Virus record (IMG/VR): IMGVR_UViG_3300030406_003074
Span: 1-41,771 of that record
Length of the DNA stretch: 41,771 bases
Reading direction: 5' to 3' (one strand)
Origin: a virus
Below, in pieces: positions 1-6,550 of this stretch. The position numbers and the translations under genes were made by a program. The notes beneath the pieces are model-generated. The model saw nothing but the letters and a program-made list of their open reading frames with translations, made no database searches and was not told the DNA's origin. Numbering within the stretch: position 1 is the first letter of the stretch; every line of letters starts with the position of its first letter.

Positions 1-153
1 AAGAAAGTAAAGGGTGAAACTCACTTCGTTGCAGAACTAGTCGGTAGTAGAACTAATGGAAATTTAGTTGGTAAGTCGTGGACTGTTAGAGAAGGCAATC
101 CTCCTAACATTAAGTGGAATGGTATTCCGGAATTACAAGAGGGTAAAATATGA
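1..153 (+). CDS. Partial unknown gene, C-terminal 50 residues
   Basis: An open frame runs from the window edge to a TGA at 151-153 and overlaps the next start by the ATGA pattern used throughout this operon. The visible 50 residues are polar and probably beta-rich (VAELVGSRTNG, SWTVREGNP). No motif is recognised. Its place at the head of the replication operon, just upstream of the clamp, suggests a replication accessory protein, but that is context only. Confidence 0.6.
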   Translation, partial: KKVKGETHFVAELVGSRTNGNLVGKSWTVREGNPPNIKWNGIPELQEGKI

Positions 154-344
154 GCGAAAAGTTACCTAAGTGTTTAGGCAATACTTACTCTGTTAAATAC
201 AAAGGAGCAGAAGCCCACGAAGTTTGTTTCTATAGAGGCCAATTAACAGATGTAACTCATATAGGAGTTGCACTATTAATATTCGATACAAACAAATTTG
301 TTTTAAATGCAAATAAAATGATAAGTATGGAGAAGGTAGAATGA
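150..344 (+). CDS. Small protein of unknown function upstream of the clamp
   Basis: A 64-residue protein whose ATG overlaps the preceding stop (ATGA) and whose stop overlaps the clamp start, so it is translationally coupled on both sides. Alternating hydrophobic residues suggest a small beta fold, with two cysteines that do not form a metal-binding pattern. I do not recognise the family. Coupling to the clamp gene suggests a role in DNA replication, but no function can be read from the sequence. Confidence 0.65.
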   Translation: MSEKLPKCLGNTYSVKYKGAEAHEVCFYRGQLTDVTHIGVALLIFDTNKFVLNANKMISMEKVE

Positions 345-1081
345 AATTCGAAATTGATGCGAAGGTTCTCAGTAATGCACTTTCAGATATTCAAGGAAAG
401 GGTAAGTATGGATTAGTGAATACTAATCTACACGATTTGGTTTCCTGTTCTTTGGAAGGAGATGTATTAGAGATTTGGAATGCTAATACAACTCTAAGCC
501 TCAATATCAATTTGCAGGTTACTAATCATAGTGATGGAGAAATTGTTTTTGATGCAAAGGAATTGCTACCTTTCCTAAAGAAGTTCAATGGAACAATTAC
601 TGTAGAAGGTGGAGATGTTCTAACTATTGCAGACGAAGAACAAAATGTTACTCTTCCTAGAATAGTATTGCATCCTAATCAGAATGCAATCTCTAGACTA
701 AGAGGAATGTTAAACCATATTCAGTATGAAACTCCCGAAGAACTTTTTCTATTCGGGAATGGAAAGTTCGAAGGAGCCTTTACCTTACATGCGGATTATT
801 TTAAAGAAACAATAGATATGTGCGAACTTGTAAAGAGTGGAATCTACAGATTAGATTACACAGGACAAGAACTTACCATCAGTTCTCAAAATACTCCGAC
901 TAATAAATACTCTAGAGAATTACCAATAGAGAATGCCATTGGAGAACCGGCCACTGTAGAGTGGTCTTCTCCACTACACAAATTTTTCAAAGGAGAAATA
1001 AACTTCTATGTAAAGGATGAGTTTCCACTTCTTCTAATTTCTGAAGACAGAAAACTAATCTGTGCGCCACATACTAGGTGA
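341..1081 (+). CDS. pcn: PCNA-like sliding clamp
   Basis: A 246-residue protein of the length expected for a PCNA subunit. The N-terminus (KFEIDAKVLSNALSDIQ) fits the first strand and helix of PCNA. The C-terminus (FPLLLISEDRKLICAPHTR) matches the conserved end of the family, where the chain closes with a D/E-rich turn and an AP(R) motif. In archaea and eukaryotes PCNA forms a trimeric ring that tethers polymerase, ligase and nucleases to DNA. The next gene is a family B polymerase, the C-terminal polymerase fragment at 4391-5275 ends in a PIP box, and a double PIP-box microprotein lies at 7636-7722, so several partners of this clamp are encoded nearby. The fold assignment rests on terminal similarities and context; the middle is divergent. 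Confidence 0.8.
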   Translation: MKFEIDAKVLSNALSDIQGKGKYGLVNTNLHDLVSCSLEGDVLEIWNANTTLSLNINLQVTNHSDGEIVFDAKELLPFLKKFNGTITVEGGDVLTIADEEQNVTLPRIVLHPNQNAISRLRGMLNHIQYETPEELFLFGNGKFEGAFTLHADYFKETIDMCELVKSGIYRLDYTGQELTISSQNTPTNKYSRELPIENAIGEPATVEWSSPLHKFFKGEINFYVKDEFPLLLISEDRKLICAPHTR

Positions 1082-1085
1082 TGTA

Positions 1086-2825
1086 ATGATAATTGATGTA
1101 ATGAATAATAATGATATATTTTTATCTTGGAGAGAAAACGGAGAAAAGAAGATTGATATTAAATCTTTCAGACCGTATTTCTATGTCGAAGATTCACATA
1201 AAGAAATTGCATCTTACAATGTGTCAAAGTATTTGAAAAGAGATTTTGAATATGAAAGCGGAGAATGGTTTTCTTTAGAAGGAACTAAACTAAAGAAAGT
1301 CTATGTTGATGAATATAAAGATATGAAAAGAGCAAGAGAAAGATTCTCCCAAACATGGGAAGCAGATGTTCCTTATCATAGAAGATATGCAGTAGACAAT
1401 CTAACCGAGTTGCCCGAATACAATATGCGTAAATGGTATTGGGATATGGAATGGCAACAAGGTGGAGAACATGATGGTTGTATTACTACTATTGTAGCGT
1501 ATGATAATTATGATGAGAAGTTTACCCAATGGGTTTGGTTTCCTAATGAATTAGAATATGATATAGTGGATACCCCTATTGATAGAGATGAAAAACAAAT
1601 AGGAAGAAGAAGGGTATTTGACGATGAAAAGAAAATGATTGAAAGTTTCATCTATCGTATGGTTTCGGCAGACCCCGACATGTTAATTGCATGGTTTGGT
1701 CTAAAGTTCGATTTGCCAAAACTTCTAGAGAGATGTTGTGTATTAGGAATCAATCCTCTTATTATGTCTCCTGTAAAAAGAATACAGGGAATCAATTCTA
1801 CAAAGGATGGTTTTTCTTTCAAGAACAAAGATGGATTCTCTCCTATCTCTCAACCGATTGGCGGAAGACTGTGTTTGAATCTAGACCTAGCATTTGAAAG
1901 ACAGTGGAATGATTCTCAAAGAGGCACATTACCTTCTCTAAGTCTAAACTATATTTCTGAAACTATCTTAGGAAGAAACAAATTAGAATCTGAGAAGTTT
2001 CCCGACCCTAACGAATTCTATCGTAGGGCTTGGTTAGAAGATACAGAAACCTATCTGAAGTATGCTATAATAGATGTAGAACTAATGGTGGAAATAGATG
2101 AAACTAATTTCTGTAGTGAAGCGATTATTGCCCTACAAAGATTACTAGCAGCACCATTCGATTCTTGTTTCTATGCAAGTCACATGGCTAGTGTTTACTT
2201 TATGAGAAATGCTTGGTGGAAAGCACCAACAGGATACAGGCCTAAGAACAAGAAATGTTCTAACTGTGGACATATCAATGATAAGTCTGCAAAAGAATGT
2301 TCTAAGTGTAAAGAATCTTTGACCTATCAAGGAGCAATGGTTTACAATCCTCTTAGTGAGAATACTAATGGATTGCATTTAGGTGTAGCGGCATTCGACT
2401 TTGCTGGACTGTATCCTTCAATGATATTGGCTCGCAATATCTCTTTTGAGACTATTAGTGATACACCCACTCCTTTTGCTGCTAATCTAGCAACACCAAA
2501 GGATTTCAGCCATACAGACAAAGAGGACATGGTTTACTTCAAGACTGATAAGTTGGGATTGCTACCAACGGCAGTTCTAGAATTGAAAGAATTGAGGAAT
2601 GAATATAAACGAAGAATGAAAGAAGCAAGGCTATCGGATGACGGAGAATATCAGAAATGGAACAATAACCAAATGGCCGTCAAGAGATTGATGGCTTCAT
2701 TCTATGGGGTGTTGGCATTTGCTGGATTTAGTTGGTCGAATGTAAAGTTAGCAGAAAGCATTACTGCAAGTGCAAGAGAAGCAATTAGAAGTGCGGCATT
2801 CAAAGCAAAGGAGATGGAAGTATGA
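1086..2825 (+). CDS. polB: Family B DNA polymerase, N-terminal part (exonuclease, palm motifs A and B)
   Basis: A 579-residue protein when started at ATG 1086, which has AGGTGA seven bases upstream; an in-frame ATG at 1062 would overlap the clamp gene. The proofreading domain shows Exo I D120-x-E122, Exo II with D209 in WFGLKFDLP (the usual Asn is Phe), and Exo III Y326-x3-D330. Polymerase motif A is DFAGLYPS (438-445) and motif B is KRLMASFYG (533-541). Motif C is absent: the protein stops at KEMEV, just where the strand leading into YGDTDS should begin, and motif C starts the gene at 4391. An extra Cys4 knuckle (C391, C394, C405, C408) lies just before motif A. The two halves presumably assemble into one enzyme, as in the naturally split PolB of Methanothermobacter. 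Confidence 0.93.
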   Translation: MIIDVMNNNDIFLSWRENGEKKIDIKSFRPYFYVEDSHKEIASYNVSKYLKRDFEYESGEWFSLEGTKLKKVYVDEYKDMKRARERFSQTWEADVPYHRRYAVDNLTELPEYNMRKWYWDMEWQQGGEHDGCITTIVAYDNYDEKFTQWVWFPNELEYDIVDTPIDRDEKQIGRRRVFDDEKKMIESFIYRMVSADPDMLIAWFGLKFDLPKLLERCCVLGINPLIMSPVKRIQGINSTKDGFSFKNKDGFSPISQPIGGRLCLNLDLAFERQWNDSQRGTLPSLSLNYISETILGRNKLESEKFPDPNEFYRRAWLEDTETYLKYAIIDVELMVEIDETNFCSEAIIALQRLLAAPFDSCFYASHMASVYFMRNAWWKAPTGYRPKNKKCSNCGHINDKSAKECSKCKESLTYQGAMVYNPLSENTNGLHLGVAAFDFAGLYPSMILARNISFETISDTPTPFAANLATPKDFSHTDKEDMVYFKTDKLGLLPTAVLELKELRNEYKRRMKEARLSDDGEYQKWNNNQMAVKRLMASFYGVLAFAGFSWSNVKLAESITASAREAIRSAAFKAKEMEV

Positions 2826-3064
2826 AAGATAAAATTAGTTCTTGGATAGATTATTTAGATAATCTTAATTTTGTATCTAGCATTCTTGCTCTTGCTATTA
2901 TTTCGGCAGTATTATTTTTTATTTGTGTTTGCTTCTATTTTTCTTTCTTAGAAAAAGAAGCGGCTAATAGAGGAATTGTAGAGGGAATTGTAGTATTTAT
3001 GGTATCGCTAGTTGCCCTACCAATATTAGCAGTAACATCAATATTTTATGAGGTGAAAGAATGA
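2822..3064 (+). CDS. Small membrane protein, first gene of the PolB insertion
   Basis: An 80-residue protein starting inside the PolB stop (ATGA). Two hydrophobic segments, at about residues 18-42 and 52-74, are long enough to cross a membrane, and they are joined by a charged loop (EKEAANRG). No family is recognised. It opens the block of seven small genes that separates the two polymerase halves. A short bitopic or hairpin membrane protein among replication genes could tether replication to the cell envelope or be an unrelated passenger; nothing here distinguishes these. Confidence 0.7.
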   Translation: MKDKISSWIDYLDNLNFVSSILALAIISAVLFFICVCFYFSFLEKEAANRGIVEGIVVFMVSLVALPILAVTSIFYEVKE

Positions 3065-3258
3065 CATTAGAAACACATGTAGATGTAATAATTTGGCACG
3101 AAGATATGGAAACATTAGAAATAACTATGCAAGAAGTTAGAGAGATTATTGAATATATGACTAACCGAAAGCGAAGATTCGAAGTTTCCGTTGGAAGAAC
3201 TGCGGGAACAGATGAGAACGGCAACTATGTGATGGGATATCCGGAGAGAGAAGAATGA
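3061..3258 (+). CDS. Small acidic protein of unknown function in the PolB insertion
   Basis: A 65-residue protein, coupled by ATGA overlaps to both neighbours. The first half (VDVIIWHEDMETLEITMQEV) looks like strand-helix, followed by a basic patch (NRKRRFEV). No known motif is seen. Its size and coupling fit the other cargo-like small genes of this block. Confidence 0.6.
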   Translation: MTLETHVDVIIWHEDMETLEITMQEVREIIEYMTNRKRRFEVSVGRTAGTDENGNYVMGYPEREE

Positions 3259-3467
3259 ATACTTATTTCAAAAAATGGATAGAAGAAGCCTTAGTTTCAA
3301 TTGAAGGTGAATTTACTGCAAAGCACATTCTAACAAGAATAGTGGACAAGCATGGCACTAGCCCATATGTAGGAACTGTAACTGCAATCGGTTGGTATCT
3401 AACCAAACTTGACAATGTTGAACAGGTATGCAAAGGCTATTCATCTAAAACTTATAGAAAGGTGTAA
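3255..3467 (+). CDS. Small winged-helix-like protein in the PolB insertion
   Basis: A 70-residue protein with the order helix, helix, TAKHILTRIVDKHG, then VGTVTAIGWYLTKL and a beta-like end (VEQVCKGYSSKTYRKV). This matches the length and hydrophobic pattern of a minimal winged helix-turn-helix, so DNA binding is plausible, possibly as a viral transcription regulator. The fold is inferred by eye; no family is named. It starts within the upstream stop (ATGA). Confidence 0.6.
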   Translation: MNTYFKKWIEEALVSIEGEFTAKHILTRIVDKHGTSPYVGTVTAIGWYLTKLDNVEQVCKGYSSKTYRKV

Positions 3468-3470
3468 AAA

Positions 3471-3602
3471 ATGATGATGGACAAGACAAACGAATTATTA
3501 GAAGAATTGCTCGCTATGATAGCAAAGTCAAACAAGATATTGATGATGGTAAATATCGTAAACATAGCAACCATCTTAACAATAGTAACGGTGATATTAT
3601 GA
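3471..3602 (+). CDS. 43-residue single-pass membrane microprotein
   Basis: ATG 3471 follows the upstream stop by a few bases and GGTG is 10 bases before it. The product has a polar N-terminal helix (TNELLEELLAMIAKSN) and a hydrophobic end (residues about 24-43, MMVNIVNIATILTIVTVIL) that fits one transmembrane segment running to the C-terminus, like a tail-anchored protein. The stop overlaps the next start (ATGA), supporting that it is translated. No family is recognised. Confidence 0.5.
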   Translation: MMMDKTNELLEELLAMIAKSNKILMMVNIVNIATILTIVTVIL

Positions 3603-3769
3603 ATTTAGAAGAAGAAATAGAGAATCTTAAGCAAAGAATCAAAGGACTAGAAAAGGACTTAGATTATCAAATAGAGCAAAACCATAACAATACAAAATTA
3701 TGGAATGCAGTAGCAGAAATACAAGATGAACTCCTCAAGAAAGGATTTTGGTTTAACCATCAGTTGTGA
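3599..3769 (+). CDS. 56-residue coiled-coil protein
   Basis: Starts at an ATGA overlap with the previous microprotein. Residues 1-28 are a heptad-like charged helix (EEEIENLKQRIKGLEKDL), followed by a second amphipathic segment and an aromatic tail (GFWFNHQL). It probably forms a homodimeric or partner-binding coiled coil. Pairing with the preceding tail-anchored microprotein is suggested by coupling alone. Confidence 0.5.
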   Translation: MNLEEEIENLKQRIKGLEKDLDYQIEQNHNNTKLWNAVAEIQDELLKKGFWFNHQL

Positions 3770-3774
3770 TTAGT

Positions 3775-4059
3775 ATGAAACATGGGCTTCAATTTAATAA
3801 AAATAATACATGTAAAAGAATAATAAGAGCCTTTGAAGAAAGTGGAGAGAAGGCGTTGACTACTCAAGAAATAGTCAATATTCTTTTTCAGCAAAGAACT
3901 AGCACAGGAAAACTGTTTACTAACAACTTTACTAGACACACTATAACTCAAACACTTAACAAATATCCCTTCTTTACAAAAGTAGGTAGTAAAACCGTAA
4001 AGGACAGAAATACAGGCTACTCAGTAAACTGTTGGTCTATAGTAGAGGAGGAAGAGTAA
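3775..4059 (+). CDS. Small winged-helix-like protein in the PolB insertion
   Basis: A 94-residue protein from ATG 3775; the in-frame GTG at 3766 is part of the GTGATT Shine-Dalgarno motif and is unlikely to be the start. The pattern helix (CKRIIRAFEES), helix (TTQEIVNILFQQR), recognition-type helix (NFTRHTITQTLNKYP) and a wing (FFTKVGSKTVKDRNTG) is typical of a winged helix-turn-helix. Likely a DNA-binding regulator; the target is unknown. Its stop overlaps the next start by TAATG. Confidence 0.65.
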   Translation: MKHGLQFNKNNTCKRIIRAFEESGEKALTTQEIVNILFQQRTSTGKLFTNNFTRHTITQTLNKYPFFTKVGSKTVKDRNTGYSVNCWSIVEEEE

Positions 4060-4394
4060 TGCCTAGAGGTTCAATCAAGAGATTAGATTGGCCTAGTCTA
4101 AGTTTGGCTATGGATGAGATTTTCCTACAACTAGAAGTTGATGAAATATGGTTAGAGGATTTAGTTCCTAAAGTTATTGATAGGTATCAGAAAATTTCGG
4201 GTCACAAAGTAGTTAATAGAAACTCCTATCCTATTTTCCGATTTAGAGGGGCTTTCAATAAAGAGGCACTCTCTAAAAGGGGTTGGTATCTTAAGAGAAA
4301 GACTAGATACTTTTTTAATACTCTTAACGGTAAAAAAACAGTTTACAGAAAGGCAAGATTAAGTAAGGCATTTAGGATTGGTGAAGAAGAATGA
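4059..4394 (+). CDS. Basic DNA-binding-like protein, last gene of the PolB insertion
   Basis: A 111-residue protein started at ATG 4059, with GAGGAGG upstream and a TAATG overlap. It is rich in Arg and Lys, especially near the end (LKRKTRYFFN, GKKTVYRKARLSKAFR). The helix content (LSLAMDEIFLQLEVDEIWLEDLVPKVIDRY) resembles a small helical DNA-binding domain, perhaps another winged helix. No homing-endonuclease motif (LAGLIDADG, GIY-YIG, HNH) is visible. It ends in an ATGA overlap with the polymerase C-terminal part. Confidence 0.6.
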   Translation: MPRGSIKRLDWPSLSLAMDEIFLQLEVDEIWLEDLVPKVIDRYQKISGHKVVNRNSYPIFRFRGAFNKEALSKRGWYLKRKTRYFFNTLNGKKTVYRKARLSKAFRIGEEE

Positions 4395-5275
4395 AGGTAG
4401 TTTATGGACATACAGATTCTATCTATGTCAAAATAGATTCTATCGAAAAGGCAAAAAAAGCCGTCATTGAAATCAATGACCATGTTAGGAAGTCTTTCCC
4501 AAATCTACTCAATCTTCCGGAGCATCCTGTAGTTTTGGAGTTTGAAAAGTATTACTCTTCACTAGGGGTTGGTTCTACAAAGAATAGAAATGCCGGACTT
4601 ATTTCGTGGAAAGATGGCTATGACCTAGATGAGCCGGAATTTGTGATGACGGGCTTTACTGCTAAAAGAATATCTGAGACTCCTTTAGCAAAAGATGTTC
4701 AAATGACAGTTTTGCGGAAGTGGTTGAATGGAGAGTCTAGAAAAGAAATCAATTCTTGGCTACATTCCAAATATAATTCAATAATAAATGGCGATTTTTC
4801 GCTTTTGGATATAATTAAAAGAAGCCGACTCAAAGAAAATAGATTTAACTTAAAATGTCCTTCTTGTAATAGAAAATACATGGTGCAAGACTGCTATTCT
4901 ATAGAATACTGCACCAAATGTGGTAAATCTAAGGAAAAATTCGTGACAGTTGATGGTAAGAGGCCTATTTTTGGTGAAGGTATTGCCGGAATCCTATATG
5001 GGAGAGAAAAATTGGACATGGAATACGATGATTCGTACTTATTCGTAAAGGTAAAGTCAAATGATACCTATACTCATCCTTTAACAGATGAGGAAAAGCA
5101 AGTAGAATATTTTTCTGCAACAACTTATGATGATTTTAAGAATGTTAAGCCAAACTTAGAACATTATGCAAAAGTTGTGATGAAAAAGGCCGAACCTGTT
5201 TACAAGGCAATGGGTTGGGAATTAGATTCGATTAGAACAGGAAGCACTCAAAGCACATTTGAAGATTGGTGGTGA
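4391..5275 (+). CDS. polB: Family B DNA polymerase, C-terminal part (motif C, thumb, PIP box)
   Basis: A 294-residue protein beginning directly at the motif C strand: MKVVYGHTDSIYVKID. The second motif C aspartate (D9), a metal ligand in characterised enzymes, is kept; the first, usually Asp, is His7. The rest (KNRNAGLISWKDG, VMTGFTAKRISETPLA) fits the end of the palm and the thumb. A zinc-ribbon-like insertion has C156, C159, C174 and C177. The last residues, QSTFEDWW, fit a PIP box (Q-x-x-hydrophobic-x-x-aromatic-aromatic), which should bind the clamp encoded at 341-1081. Together with the fragment at 1086-2825 all polymerase motifs are present, so the two products most likely form one active enzyme. 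Confidence 0.92.
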   Translation: MKVVYGHTDSIYVKIDSIEKAKKAVIEINDHVRKSFPNLLNLPEHPVVLEFEKYYSSLGVGSTKNRNAGLISWKDGYDLDEPEFVMTGFTAKRISETPLAKDVQMTVLRKWLNGESRKEINSWLHSKYNSIINGDFSLLDIIKRSRLKENRFNLKCPSCNRKYMVQDCYSIEYCTKCGKSKEKFVTVDGKRPIFGEGIAGILYGREKLDMEYDDSYLFVKVKSNDTYTHPLTDEEKQVEYFSATTYDDFKNVKPNLEHYAKVVMKKAEPVYKAMGWELDSIRTGSTQSTFEDWW

Positions 5276-5282
5276 AATAAAA

Positions 5283-6176
5283 ATGACATATGAACAAGAA
5301 ATGGAAGAGATGGATGAATATACCTATCAGTGGTTGCCGGAAAATTATGATAATGAAGATGAGCCTATTTTGAAGATTACGAAGTCTTCAATGATGAGCC
5401 ACCTTTGGTGTCCTAAGAAATATCAGTTTGGATATATTGAGAGATTACCTCAAGACCAAACAGAAGCGATGAGAAAGGGAACTTATGTTCACAATGCTAG
5501 AGAGGCTTTCTTCAATGACTTTGATATCAAGAAAGCAGAACAAATGTCTCATAATGAATTGCTAGACTATTGCACAAGTTTGTTTCCTGTGGATGACTAC
5601 TTTGATGACTATATTGCAATTGCTGCATTTGAGGCAAATAGGTTTGCTGAGTCTAAACTAGAAGGAAAATTGGATGACTATCTACCCCCTTGTAATGAAG
5701 GAAAGTTTGATTGCGAGATTGTAATTCCTGCAAATACAGACCCGAAGTATCCTCTAAGCAGAGAATACAAAATACACCTTCAAGGAATTATTGATAGAGT
5801 ATTTGAAGAAGATGGCTCTTATATTCCAATGGAATTAAAGACGGGCAAGTGGACTGATAGTAAAGTTTCTAGCATGAGAAAAGAAATGGCTTTCTATAAA
5901 ATACTTATTGAGAATTCTAGTGATGCAGTATTAGAACAAGCAGGACTACAACCTAATGTTCCTGTTACACATTGGTCTTGGTATTATCCAACTTCCAATT
6001 ATATTTATGTTGAAGAAGTAAAGAAATCTTCTGTTACTTCAGTAATGAAAAGTATTGCTAGGTTGATTTATGCTTATGAGCAAAAGAACTTCCCTGCAAA
6101 GTTTTTCTATAGAACTTGCGCTCATTGTTCTTACTTTGGAATTTGTGAAGCCGCTCAAGAAGATACATGGGTGTGA
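5283..6176 (+). CDS. Cas4/RecB-like PD-(D/E)XK nuclease with iron-sulfur cysteines
   Basis: A 297-residue protein from ATG 5283, preceded by GGTGGTGA. The arrangement is that of the Cas4/AddB nuclease family: C43 in the SHLWCPKKYQFGYIE region, H70, D171 in LQGIIDRV, E184-x-K186 in PMELKTG, a conserved-type Y205, and a C-terminal cluster C279, C282, C288. The four cysteines would hold a [4Fe-4S] cluster around the nuclease core. Cas4-like enzymes resect DNA ends with single-strand exonuclease activity. No CRISPR genes are nearby, so a role in viral recombination, replication or end processing is more likely than spacer acquisition. Confidence 0.85.
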   Translation: MTYEQEMEEMDEYTYQWLPENYDNEDEPILKITKSSMMSHLWCPKKYQFGYIERLPQDQTEAMRKGTYVHNAREAFFNDFDIKKAEQMSHNELLDYCTSLFPVDDYFDDYIAIAAFEANRFAESKLEGKLDDYLPPCNEGKFDCEIVIPANTDPKYPLSREYKIHLQGIIDRVFEEDGSYIPMELKTGKWTDSKVSSMRKEMAFYKILIENSSDAVLEQAGLQPNVPVTHWSWYYPTSNYIYVEEVKKSSVTSVMKSIARLIYAYEQKNFPAKFFYRTCAHCSYFGICEAAQEDTWV

Positions 6177-6181
6177 TAATT

Positions 6182-6550
6182 ATGAATGAATTAATCAAGA
6201 AAAAAGTCCTATCTAGGAATTGGTCTTTCAATGAAATATCAAATCTAAAAGATACAATACTAAAACTATCTAGTGAACTATATTCTGAAATGAAACTACA
6301 GGAAAGATTCGATATGCTAAGAGAACTTAGGATTAGAGAAGATTATGTAGGATTTACATTTGAAGATATTATGCGACAAGCAGTAATGGCTTCTCTTCAA
6401 GGAGAAGTTGCAGGAACAATAAAAGATATGCTAAACAATGCAACAATAAATTTTGGTGATAACAATGAAGTTTCCGAGAGAAGTGTGGGCAGGGAGTCAC
6501 ATCAAGAACGCCCCTCAGATGAAAAGGAAGATAGTAAGAACGAAGAGTGA
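6182..6550 (+). CDS. Helical protein of unknown function overlapping the primase
   Basis: A 122-residue protein from ATG 6182; GTGATAATT just before it supplies the Shine-Dalgarno motif, so upstream in-frame starts are not needed. It is mostly helical, with a hydrophilic tail very rich in Glu, Ser, Asp and Lys (residues about 97-122). The last 86 bases are also read in another frame as the N-terminus of the primase, an unusually long overlap for this operon. No family is recognised. Confidence 0.6.
   Translation: MNELIKKKVLSRNWSFNEISNLKDTILKLSSELYSEMKLQERFDMLRELRIREDYVGFTFEDIMRQAVMASLQGEVAGTIKDMLNNATINFGDNNEVSERSVGRESHQERPSDEKEDSKNEE

Noticed and set aside
2800-4400. Assembly or sequencing error as cause of the split PolB
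   Set aside because: The inserted block is 1.57 kb of continuous coupled genes with the same style of overlaps and composition as the rest of the operon. A single-base error cannot explain it.
2760-4440. Split intein or homing endonuclease explaining the PolB split
   Set aside because: Neither fragment carries intein blocks (no N-terminal Cys/Ser splice block after KEMEV and no C-terminal HN before MKVV). The seven small genes show no LAGLIDADG, GIY-YIG or HNH motif.
5283-6176. CRISPR adaptation module
   Set aside because: Only a Cas4-like nuclease is present. No Cas1, Cas2 or repeat-spacer array was seen anywhere in the window.
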